Source: Mobilitalea sibirica
GTDB lineage: Bacteria > Bacillota > Clostridia > Lachnospirales > Lachnospiraceae
Length of the DNA stretch: 64,000 nt
Assembly (NCBI RefSeq): GCF_015999265.1
Contig: NZ_JAEAGR010000018.1
Location: 1 to 64,000, forward strand
Direction of reading: 5' to 3'
Part shown: piece after piece, positions 36,650 to 44,181 of the stretch
Position numbering within the stretch: position 1 is the first letter of the stretch
Layout: each line of letters begins with the position of its first letter
The notes under the pieces: generated by a model
What the model saw: only the letters and a program-made list of their open reading frames with translations
The model's database searches: none
Told to the model about the DNA's origin: nothing
Program-made: the position numbers and the translations under genes

Positions 36650-36838
36650 TTATTCAACTGAGATTACACTGACAGGACAATTGTCTGCTGCTTCCTGTGC
36701 TAAATCTTCCGAATCTGCCGGTACCGAATTTACATAAACCTCGGCAAGCCCATCGTCGTCCATACGAAAAACTGCCGGACAGGTCTCAGCACAGAGTTCG
36801 CAACCAATACATCCATCACGATCAATTGAAGCTTTCAT
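36650..36838 (-). CDS. 4Fe-4S ferredoxin
   Basis: A 62-residue one-cluster ferredoxin: CIGCELCAETCP near residues 10-21 and the distal DNCPVSVI near residue 53 supply the ligands. It carries low-potential electrons in anaerobic metabolism. The ATG at 36838 is chosen because AAGGAGG lies seven bases upstream. It is divergent from a rubredoxin gene. Confidence 0.92.
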   Translation of the reverse strand: MKASIDRDGCIGCELCAETCPAVFRMDDDGLAEVYVNSVPADSEDLAQEAADNCPVSVISVE

Positions 36839-36888
36839 AAACATTCCTCCTTCTGATTGGTGAATTAAATGATAATTCACAGTGTGTT

Positions 36889-36922
36889 ATAACACCAAGT
36901 TAAGATATGATTTTGGTGTTAT
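36889..36922. repeat. Hairpin in the ferredoxin-rubredoxin divergent region
   Basis: ATAACACCAA pairs with TTGGTGTTAT. The loop and right arm (AAGTTAAGATATGATTTTGG...) recur nearly unchanged at 31742-31764 upstream of the AraC-type gene, without the left arm. The rest of the 314-base gap 36839-37152 shows nothing else clear. Confidence 0.55.
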
Positions 36923-37152
36923 ATATATTCCTTTGAAAGCAGATTGTTAAAAGATAAATTCAATTTAGTTTATAATATAAAATTTACCATATCTGCTTTA
37001 CTTCACAGTATAACATATTTATGAGAAATTGTAAGGGGATAGTATGATTTATAACCAAAAAAGTATAATAACATTTGAAATTTATGGCATTCTGTGATAT
37101 ACATATTAGTGTATGATTATGTTAATAATACAAATATATGGAGGTAATTGAT

Positions 37153-37314
37153 ATGAAAAAGTTTGAATGTACTGCATGTGGTTACATTTACGATGAAGAA
37201 CTGGGCGATCCGGATAGCGGAATTGCACCGGGAACAAAATGGGAAGATGTTCCTGAGGATTGGGTTTGTCCTGTTTGCGGTGTTGGCAAGGATGAATTCG
37301 AAGAAATTAAATAA
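37153..37314 (+). CDS. Rubredoxin
   Basis: A 53-residue rubredoxin, too short for most ORF cut-offs. CTACGY near residue 6 and CPVCGV near residue 39 provide the four Cys ligands of the single iron. It passes electrons, often in oxygen or peroxide defence of anaerobes. GGAGG lies about nine bases before the ATG and a strong terminator follows. Confidence 0.97.
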   Translation: MKKFECTACGYIYDEELGDPDSGIAPGTKWEDVPEDWVCPVCGVGKDEFEEIK

Positions 37315-37322
37315 GTTGATCT

Positions 37323-37372
37323 AACTGTCCTATCCTATTTTCATAAAGAGAATAGGGTAGGACAGTTTTTTC
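37323..37372 (+). terminator. Rho-independent terminator of rubredoxin gene
   Basis: AACTGTCCTATCCTATT pairs with AATAGGGTAGGACAGTT, followed by TTTTCT. Downstream, TTGGTA-CTT-AGACCG (37438-) pairs with CGGTCT-TATA-TACCAA, a second stem-loop of unknown purpose in the gap to the next gene. Confidence 0.9.
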
Positions 37373-37575
37373 TATATGTTATAAGAAAATTTTTCAGAGT
37401 GATGCAAACATAATTTAGTGAGCAACTGTATAAGTCGTTGGTACTTAGACCGCGTGTTTTACGGTCTTATATACCAATAATTACTTCATCCAAGCAAGAG
37501 CGTGCCCGGATCAAACTATGTTTGTATCATGAATTCAATAACGATCCAAGAACGTTGTTAACCATACAAATTCTA

Positions 37576-37604
37576 TTGACGTAGTAGGAATATAGCTTTA
37601 TAAT
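37576..37604 (+). promoter_or_regulatory. Promoter for the cysteine desulfurase gene
   Basis: TTGACG, a 17-base spacer and TATAAT, about 150 bases before the gene. Confidence 0.7.
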
Positions 37605-37762
37605 ATACACCTAAGCGACCCTGAGTTAAATCGGTTAAGAAAGTTTTTTGTATAATCGGTTGTGATAGTGATATAAATAATTACTTTATAGTAATGATTA
37701 CTTTATAGTTAAGTAAGAATGATGGTTTTATCATTATGAAGTCGATGATAAGAGGTGTTTTC

Positions 37763-38884
37763 ATGATATATTTAGACTATGCTGCCAATACTCCGGTAGA
37801 TCAAGGGGTATTGGATTGTTTTTGTAAAGAGAGTTTAGGTAATATTGCCAATCCGAATTCCCGTCATAAGCTTGGAACAACCGCTAAGGAAAGATTAGAG
37901 GAGATCACGCAGCATATGGCTGAGCTTTTACAGGTAAAGCCGAATGAGATTATCTATACCTCAGGAGCCAGTGAAGCCAATAATCTGGCAATTAAGGGTC
38001 TGGTTCAGGCGTATAAGCATAACGGTAAGCATATCATCTCAACTTGCCTGGAACATTCCTCCGTAAGCGGTGCCCTGACCTATCTGCAATCCTTAGGATA
38101 TGAAATTGATCTGGTAGATATTACGGAGGACGGATTGGTAGATATCAATCATTTGAAGGAATTACTTAGAAAAGATACCGTTCTCGTATCCATTTGTTAT
38201 GTTGACAGTGAATTAGGGATTTTACAGCAGATAAAAGATATTGGGGCATTATTATTAAATTATCCGAATTGTTATTTTCATACGGATGCTACTCAGGCAA
38301 TCGGTAAGGTCCCAGTTTCTTTTGAGAATATTGACTTAATGACATTCACGCCCCATAAATTCTATGGATTAAATGGTTGTGGTGTTTTAATAAAGCGAGA
38401 GTCAGTGATCATAGAGCCCTTAATTCATGGGGGAAGCAGTACTACCTTGTATCGAAGTGGGACACCGGATCTGGCAATGGCTGCAGCTCTTTGTAAGGCC
38501 CTTGAGACAGCACTAGTTCAACTTGAAGAACGGTTTCAATATATAAGAACACGGAATGAGGATTTAAAACAGTTTTTCACAACATTTTCTAAGGTTCGTA
38601 TTAACAGTACCGAATATTGCATACCGCATATCCTTAATATCAGTATACAAGGCGTAAAGGCGGTTACGTTTACAGATGCATTGGAGAAAGAAGGAATCTG
38701 TGTATCTATTAAATCAGCCTGTTCCGTTCAAAATTCTCCTTCTAGACCGGTATATGCTATTACAAAGGATCGTAAGAATGCGATGTCTTCCTTTCGAATC
38801 AGCTTAAGTCATCTAACAACCGAGGAGGAGATTAACATTTTTAAAGAGGTCTTTACGAAATGCTATCATAGATTGACTAGTTGA
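37763..38884 (+). CDS. Cysteine desulfurase (NifS/IscS-like)
   Basis: A PLP enzyme that takes sulfur from cysteine for Fe-S clusters or tRNA thiolation. The N terminus MIYLDYAANTPV is that of the family, the PLP Lys is in TFTPHKFYGLNGCGVLI (near residue 200) and the persulfide Cys in SIKSACSVQNS (near 325). The ATG at 37763 has AGAGGTG five bases upstream; an earlier ATG at 37736 would add nine residues. It lies upstream of ttcA-like and tcdA-like genes, which both belong to tRNA modification. Confidence 0.88.
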   Translation: MIYLDYAANTPVDQGVLDCFCKESLGNIANPNSRHKLGTTAKERLEEITQHMAELLQVKPNEIIYTSGASEANNLAIKGLVQAYKHNGKHIISTCLEHSSVSGALTYLQSLGYEIDLVDITEDGLVDINHLKELLRKDTVLVSICYVDSELGILQQIKDIGALLLNYPNCYFHTDATQAIGKVPVSFENIDLMTFTPHKFYGLNGCGVLIKRESVIIEPLIHGGSSTTLYRSGTPDLAMAAALCKALETALVQLEERFQYIRTRNEDLKQFFTTFSKVRINSTEYCIPHILNISIQGVKAVTFTDALEKEGICVSIKSACSVQNSPSRPVYAITKDRKNAMSSFRISLSHLTTEEEINIFKEVFTKCYHRLTS

Positions 38885-39039
38885 GATTTGAAATAATAAA
38901 AAGATTTATTGATCGTACCGATACATTGATTATTCGCTTTACCCTAAGCTTCGTTTTCGGTGATAAAGAAGATAGATAACAGTGAAATGAGGATATAGAT
39001 TAACATAAAATAGACAGATAATTAGAAAGTGGTATAATT

Positions 39040-39894
39040 ATGGATATGGAAAAACATCAGATAATAGAACGAAGTATTATTAAGAAGTTTCGAAAACCAA
39101 TTTGGAAAAAGTTCATTGACGGGATCAACCAATATGAATTGATAAAAGAAGGAGATAAGATCGCCGTATGTATCTCCGGGGGTAAGGATTCGATGCTGCT
39201 GGCAAAATGTATGCAGGAGATACAACGTCACGGGAAGATACCCTTTGAGCTGGTCTTTCTGGTGATGGACCCCGGCTATAATGAGATAAACCGACAGACA
39301 ATTATCAATAATGCGAAGCTACTTAACATACCAATCACAATATTTGAAACGCAGATATATGATATTGTTGCAGAGGTGGATGATTCCCCCTGCTATCTGT
39401 GTGCCAGAATGCGTAGAGGATACCTTTATAAGAATGCCCAGGCGCTGGGCTGTAATAAAATTGCCCTAGGACATCATTTTGATGATGTGATTGAGACCGT
39501 CTTAATGGGAATGCTATACGGAGGGCAAATACAGACAATGATGCCGAAGCTTCATAGCACCAATCATCCCGGAATGGAGCTTATACGGCCACTTTATATG
39601 GTTAAGGAAGCGGACATTCTGGCTTGGAAGCAGTATAATGAACTTCAGTTTATTCAATGTGCCTGCCGTCTGACCGAGAACTGTACGCTCTGTGATAATG
39701 GTGGCGGTGGTTCGAAGCGGCAGGAGATGAAGGCTTTAATCAAAAAATTCAGACAAACTAATGCAAGTATTGATATGAATATATTCCGAAGTATCCATAA
39801 TGTGAATCTGGATACGATAATCGGATATCATGATAAGACAATGCAGTATCATTTTCTTGATGATTATGATACGAAGGGAGGTTCAGCATGTTAA
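39040..39894 (+). CDS. tRNA 2-thiocytidine biosynthesis protein TtcA-like
   Basis: An adenylating PP-loop enzyme: VCISGGKDSMLLAK near residue 48 is the ATP-binding PP-loop, CYLCARMRRG near residue 115 the CxxC that holds the Fe-S cluster, with a further CxLC downstream (NCTLCDNGG). TtcA thiolates cytidine 32 of tRNA; clostridial homologues may have other targets. It overlaps the next gene by seven bases. Confidence 0.82.
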   Translation: MDMEKHQIIERSIIKKFRKPIWKKFIDGINQYELIKEGDKIAVCISGGKDSMLLAKCMQEIQRHGKIPFELVFLVMDPGYNEINRQTIINNAKLLNIPITIFETQIYDIVAEVDDSPCYLCARMRRGYLYKNAQALGCNKIALGHHFDDVIETVLMGMLYGGQIQTMMPKLHSTNHPGMELIRPLYMVKEADILAWKQYNELQFIQCACRLTENCTLCDNGGGGSKRQEMKALIKKFRQTNASIDMNIFRSIHNVNLDTIIGYHDKTMQYHFLDDYDTKGGSAC

Positions 39895-40646
39895 ACCAGT
39901 TTTCCCGTACTGAGCTGTTGTTAGGTAAGGAAGCGATGGAGAAGTTAGGCAGTGCAAGAGTTGCGGTATTTGGTATAGGGGGTGTGGGTGGTTATACGGT
40001 GGAAGCCTTAGCCCGCAGCGGCGTCGGCAGCTTTGATTTAATCGATGATGATAAAGTGTGCCTTACGAATATCAACCGACAGATTATAGCCACAAGAAAA
40101 ACAGTGGGTAAGTATAAGGTGGAGGTTATGAAAGAGCGAATTTTAGAGATTAATCCTAAGGCAACAGTAACTACCCATCAGTGTTTTTATAGTGCCCAAA
40201 CTGCGGATCAATTTAACTTTGCTGATTATACTTATATAGTGGATGCAATCGATACCGTATCTGCCAAGATCGAGATGATACTGAGAGCACAGGATAAAAA
40301 CACCCCAATCATAAGCTGTATGGGTGCGGGTAATAAGTTAGACCCAACAAGGTTTGAAGTGACTGATATCTATAAAACCTCTATGTGCCCACTTGCAAAG
40401 GTGATGAGGAAGGAACTTAAGGTCAGGGGGGTTAAGAAATTAAAAGTGGTTTATTCGAAGGAGCCAGCCAGAAAACCCATAGAAGATATGTCAAATAGCT
40501 GTAAGGTTGGCTGTATCTGCCCTCCGGGAGCGGAGCGCAAATGCACCGAGAAGAGACAAATTCCCGGAAGTACCTCCTTCGTACCTTCTGTGGCAGGACT
40601 TATTATTGCCGGAGAAGTGATTAAAGATATTACTGGGATTGTATAA
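39888..40646 (+). CDS. tcdA: tRNA threonylcarbamoyladenosine dehydratase (TcdA/ThiF family)
   Basis: A ThiF/E1-like adenylating enzyme: VAVFGIGGVGGYTVEALARSGVG near residue 25 binds ATP, with DLIDDDKVCLTNINRQ following. The sequence end, PGSTSFVPSVAGLIIAGEVI, is usual for TcdA, which cyclises t6A37 of tRNA to ct6A. Translation overlaps the end of the ttcA-like gene. A cysteine desulfurase two genes upstream echoes the csdA-tcdA link of enterobacteria. Confidence 0.85.
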   Translation: MLNQFSRTELLLGKEAMEKLGSARVAVFGIGGVGGYTVEALARSGVGSFDLIDDDKVCLTNINRQIIATRKTVGKYKVEVMKERILEINPKATVTTHQCFYSAQTADQFNFADYTYIVDAIDTVSAKIEMILRAQDKNTPIISCMGAGNKLDPTRFEVTDIYKTSMCPLAKVMRKELKVRGVKKLKVVYSKEPARKPIEDMSNSCKVGCICPPGAERKCTEKRQIPGSTSFVPSVAGLIIAGEVIKDITGIV

Positions 40647-40891
40647 TTCATTTTATGATAGCTTCGCACATTTCATTTTACTGAAAAGTATGTTAAAATC
40701 ATTTAAGTTACGAAATATCACAGTGTATGAATTTTCATACTGGCTTCCTATGTTTTGTTAAACTCATCATAAGTTGCCGTATGAGAACATATAAGAGATA
40801 GCTAATGATTTTATCATACTTTTTTCTATACATTGCAGTGATGTATCAGCTACTATATTCTAAATATTTGTTTTGATTTAAAAAATACGAA

Positions 40892-41005
40892 TTAAGTTTC
40901 TAAGTACTGCTTACATTTTCTGAATGGAAGATAAGGATATTGCAAGTAAACTTGCATAGCCTTACCTTCCAGCCGGAAAGCACTGAAGGTGCTTTTGAAA
41001 CTTAA
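40892..41005 (+). ncRNA. Candidate structured leader RNA of the HD hydrolase gene
   Basis: TTAAGTTTC (40892-40900) pairs perfectly with GAAACTTAA (40997-41005), closing a domain with two inner hairpins: GGAAGATAAGG...TGCAAG-TAAA-CTTGCA...CCTTACCTTCC (40926-40970) and AAAGCAC-TGAA-GGTGCTTT (40977-40995). The layout is a three-way junction 43 bases ahead of the gene. I do not recognise a known riboswitch class. The rest of the 402-base gap shows nothing clear. Confidence 0.45.
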
Positions 41006-41048
41006 GTCAAATCATTTATATTAATATATTATGAAAGGATGATTTAAT

Positions 41049-41621
41049 ATGGGAAAATTGCCGACCAGAGAGGAAGCTTGGGAGCTGCTGACAGAATTTA
41101 ATAAAGAAGAATTTCATTTAAAACATGCAAGGGTAGTAGAAGGAGTTATGAGATACTTTGCCAGAGAATTAGGATATGAGGAAGAAACCGAGTTCTGGGG
41201 TCTGGTAGGATTACTCCATGACCTTGATTTTGGCATGTATCCGGACGAGCATTGTGTGAAATCTCAACAGATTATGAAAGAACGAGGTTTGGATGAAAGA
41301 CTCATTCGTGCAACGGCCAGCCATGGATACGGAATCTGCGTGGATATAAAACCGGATCATGAGATGGAAAAGGTACTATATGCGGTGGATGAATTAACCG
41401 GTTTAATTGGTGCCGCTGCCATCATGCGTCCTTCAAAAAGCACGATGGATCTGGAGCTTAGCTCGGTACGTAAAAAGTTTAAGACCCCCAAATTTGCAGC
41501 AGGCTGTTCGAGGGAGGTTATAACAAATGGGGCACAGATGTTAGGGTGGGAACTGGATGAATTAATGGAGAAGACGATTTACGCTCTGCGGGAAGTGGAA
41601 CAGACGACAGGACTGGTGTAA
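41049..41621 (+). CDS. HD-domain phosphohydrolase
   Basis: 190 residues with the HD metal motif: HLKHARVVEG near residue 18, LLHDLDFGMYPDEH near residue 58 and ASHGYGI near residue 90. Small proteins of this kind (HDIG type) hydrolyse phosphate esters of nucleotides; the substrate is not known. AAAGGATG precedes the ATG. It is preceded by a structured leader. Confidence 0.82.
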   Translation: MGKLPTREEAWELLTEFNKEEFHLKHARVVEGVMRYFARELGYEEETEFWGLVGLLHDLDFGMYPDEHCVKSQQIMKERGLDERLIRATASHGYGICVDIKPDHEMEKVLYAVDELTGLIGAAAIMRPSKSTMDLELSSVRKKFKTPKFAAGCSREVITNGAQMLGWELDELMEKTIYALREVEQTTGLV

Positions 41622-41752
41622 TGTAACGATGCTTTATTATTTTGTACTTGCGTCTATTAAGAAATGGTGCTATAAATGGTAGTAACGTTATCAGGTTCGG
41701 CTAAATACAGAACGAAAGTGTTTCATGACATAATGATATATTAAAGGAGGAT

Positions 41753-41833
41753 ATGCTGATTAGAGTAATATCTCATTTATTTGTATTACAGCAGATATTT
41801 GGTTTGGTGGAGAGGAATGAGACAATACAATAA
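41753..41833 (+). CDS. Possible 26-codon upstream ORF
   Basis: ATG just after a strong AAAGGAGG, 26 hydrophobic codons, stop at 41831-41833, overlapping the start of the DUF554 gene (41817). Spacing to the ribosome site is short. It might be a leader peptide coupling translation of the next gene. Confidence 0.3.
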   Translation: MLIRVISHLFVLQQIFGLVERNETIQ

Positions 41834-42602
41834 ATACACCGTATTCGGGTTAATTGGCAGTAAAATAACTATGGTAGGATTAGGTACATTAGGTAATATA
41901 GCATTTATTTTAATCGGTTCGACGATTGGCATTGTATTAAAAGAGGGCTTAAAGAAGCGCTTTCAGGATAATATAATGAATGCTCTGGGACTTGCGGTAA
42001 TGTTCATCGGTATCAGTGGTGCTCTTCAGGGTCTGTTTATCGTAAAAGGCAATAGTCTCAGCTCCGAAAATATTATGTTAATGATCGTTTCTTTGGCCTT
42101 AGGTGCTTTTATCGGGGAAATTATTGATGTGGAATTAAGACTTGATCATCTTGGGGAGTGGATAAAAAAAACACTCAAAGTAAAAGGTGAAAAAGGACAT
42201 GGTTTTGTCGAAGGTTTTGTAAGCAGCTCCTTGCTATTTTGCATCGGAGCGATGGCGATCATAGGATCTTTGCAGGACGGATTGTCCGGTGATCCTAATA
42301 TGCTTTTAGCAAAAGGCGTTATCGATGGTGTTGTTGCCATATTTTTTGCATCCACTCTGGGTATCGGAGTATTTTTCTCCGTACTGCCGGTTGGAGTCTA
42401 CCAGGGTATTATAACATTATCAGCTACTTATATTGAACCCTTCTTAAGTGATCGTTTAATCGCGAATATTTCCTTCGTGGGTTCTATCTTAATCTTTGGC
42501 ATCGGAATTAATATGATATTTGGGAAAAAGATTAAATGCGGTAATCTGTTACCGGCGGTACTGGTTCCGGTATTCTATGAGATTATTGTAAATGTATTAT
42601 AA
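41817..42602 (+). CDS. DUF554 family membrane protein
   Basis: A membrane protein with about seven hydrophobic segments; GLGTLGNIAFILIGSTIGI and GLAVMFIGISGALQGL are typical of the DUF554 (YqgA/YdfK) family, whose function is unknown. The ATG at 41817 has GGAGAGG next to it; homologues start at the later ATG (41871), so the first 18 residues may not be translated. Genes are single here. Confidence 0.8.
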   Translation: MRQYNKYTVFGLIGSKITMVGLGTLGNIAFILIGSTIGIVLKEGLKKRFQDNIMNALGLAVMFIGISGALQGLFIVKGNSLSSENIMLMIVSLALGAFIGEIIDVELRLDHLGEWIKKTLKVKGEKGHGFVEGFVSSSLLFCIGAMAIIGSLQDGLSGDPNMLLAKGVIDGVVAIFFASTLGIGVFFSVLPVGVYQGIITLSATYIEPFLSDRLIANISFVGSILIFGIGINMIFGKKIKCGNLLPAVLVPVFYEIIVNVL

Positions 42603-42661
42603 TAAATAAAAATAATAGATGGTATAAAAAATGTAGCTGTTATAGTAATAATAGCTTGAAA

Positions 42662-42823
42662 GATAAGACGGGATATAGGGTTTCCTCAATATACTATTTG
42701 GTGAACACCTCCCTTACTTTGTTTGTTTTACCTTATACGAGTATTTATGTTCGAAGAAGGAAAACTAAGTAAGGGAGGTGTACTCCAACAAGTGTGTGGG
42801 GAGACCCTATATCCTGTTTTATC
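42662..42823. repeat. Long-hairpin repeat, family B copy 1
   Basis: GATAAGACGGGATATAGGG pairs with CCCTATATCCTGTTTTATC, and CACCTCCCTTACTT with AAGTAAGGGAGGTG further in. Its left arm (GGGATATAGGGTTTCC ... AATATACTATTTGG) aligns with that of family A and of 56727. It lies 60 bases after the DUF554 gene. Confidence 0.85.
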
Positions 42824-42844
42824 ATATATCAAAAAAATAAAAAT

Positions 42845-42948
42845 GGAGCTGTTTCAAAATAGTTAAACAGAGAATATGATTTTATCCTGATACACTGTTT
42901 GACGGTTATGTTACTGATATGGTTATGCCTAGGCGAACAGAAGTGTTC
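42845..42948. repeat. Half of a family A long-hairpin repeat, copy 3
   Basis: The left arm of family A (GGAGCTGTTTCAAAATAGTTAA through CGAACAGAAGTGTTC) is present up to the apex, then identity stops. The right arm is lost. It sits 22 bases after a family B element in the 549-base gap 42603-43151. Confidence 0.8.
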
Positions 42949-43058
42949 TTTAAAGTTAGTTACTAAAACTGAAGTGATTAATACCGAAACAAATGCGATT
43001 TTTGTAAATAAATGCGTACAATAAATGTATAGGTTATGTAAATAAATGGTAATCATTA

Positions 43059-43086
43059 TTGACTTTATGGCTGACTTTGTTATAAT
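43059..43086 (+). promoter_or_regulatory. Promoter for the BY-kinase gene
   Basis: TTGACT, a 16-base spacer and TATAAT, about 65 bases before the GTG start. Confidence 0.65.
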
Positions 43087-43151
43087 ATAAATTGTTAAAA
43101 AATGTAAATTATTGAAAATAAGTAGCGTTATAAATTGAAAGGAAGTATATT

Positions 43152-43883
43152 GTGGGGGTTCCTATCAGGGTCAATTTTGAGAATATTAAGCCAATCGATT
43201 ATGAAGCAAACGAGGCTTATAAAGCAATCAGAACGAACATTGCTTTCTGTGGCAAGCAGATTAAGGCAATTGTAATAACAAGTTCATTGCAGGGTGAGGG
43301 TAAGACGGAGGTTTCCTTCCGATTGGCTATATCCATGGCTGAGGATGGGAAGAGAGTGGTTTTTGTTGATGCTGATTTGCGGAAATCCGTATTTGCCGGC
43401 AGATATCATATAGACCGAGCCGTTCGGGGATTGACGCATTATCTTTCCGGTATCTACTCGAAGGAAGATGTGATTTATCTAAGTAATATTAAGAATTTAT
43501 CCGTTATCTTTGCCGGCCCTGTAGCACCGAATCCCTCCGAGCTCCTACAAAATAACTTTTTTCTAAAGTTAATGGAACATCTGAAACAAGCTTATGATTA
43601 TATTATTATCGATTCGCCTCCCTTAGGTAGTGTCATTGATAGTGCGGTGATAGCAAAGAATTGTGATGGTGCAATTATGGTGATTGAAGCGAATTGCGGC
43701 TCTCCAAAACTTGTTTTACGTATTAAAAATCAGCTAACAAAGACAGGCTGTCTTATCCTGGGAGCTATATTAAATAAAGCTAACAATGGTAGACCAATTT
43801 ATTATAGATACCGTAAATATGAAAAGCGTTATTTGTTGAAAATTAGAAAGTCGGTGAAAGATTATGTTTCGAAAAAATCATAA
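43152..43883 (+). CDS. CpsD/CapB-family tyrosine-protein kinase
   Basis: A bacterial tyrosine kinase with P-loop ATPase fold: Walker A SSLQGEGKTEV (near residue 47), Walker A' VVFVDADLRKS (near 72) and Walker B YIIIDSPPLG (near 150). The C-terminal RPIYYRYRKYEKRY is a tyrosine cluster of the kind that is autophosphorylated. Such kinases normally pair with a Wzz-like membrane activator and capsule genes, neither of which is here. Start is GTG with GAAAGGAAG upstream. Confidence 0.85.
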   Translation: MGVPIRVNFENIKPIDYEANEAYKAIRTNIAFCGKQIKAIVITSSLQGEGKTEVSFRLAISMAEDGKRVVFVDADLRKSVFAGRYHIDRAVRGLTHYLSGIYSKEDVIYLSNIKNLSVIFAGPVAPNPSELLQNNFFLKLMEHLKQAYDYIIIDSPPLGSVIDSAVIAKNCDGAIMVIEANCGSPKLVLRIKNQLTKTGCLILGAILNKANNGRPIYYRYRKYEKRYLLKIRKSVKDYVSKKS

Positions 43884-44121
43884 TAAAATAAAACTGGCCG
43901 TGATTGTGATGCTTTTTCTGATAACCTTAATGCTTAATTACATTCCGCAAAACAATATTTTTGCAAGGTCGGCCCATTTAGAAAACAATATCGGAGAATA
44001 CGAGCAAAGAAGTAAACAACAGAGCTGTGAATTATCCTCCTCCCTATGGATATCCTTTGGATTAGGGGCTTCTGTCTGCTTACTCCGTGTGGGATGGAAA
44101 AGTAATGAAAATCATAGTTGA
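43864..44121 (+). CDS. Small protein with one membrane helix, overlaps the kinase gene
   Basis: 85 residues overlapping the kinase by 20 bases. A hydrophobic segment (residues 10-25) is followed by a polar region and a second hydrophobic stretch. It has no recognised family. It could be a short membrane partner of the kinase, but no ribosome site is obvious; GTCGGTGAAAG is poor. Confidence 0.45.
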   Translation: MFRKNHNKIKLAVIVMLFLITLMLNYIPQNNIFARSAHLENNIGEYEQRSKQQSCELSSSLWISFGLGASVCLLRVGWKSNENHS

Positions 44122-44181
44122 CAATACAAGTATAATTGTATACAATAAAACAAATTTTAATTATAATGGAGAGCGTTGCAT

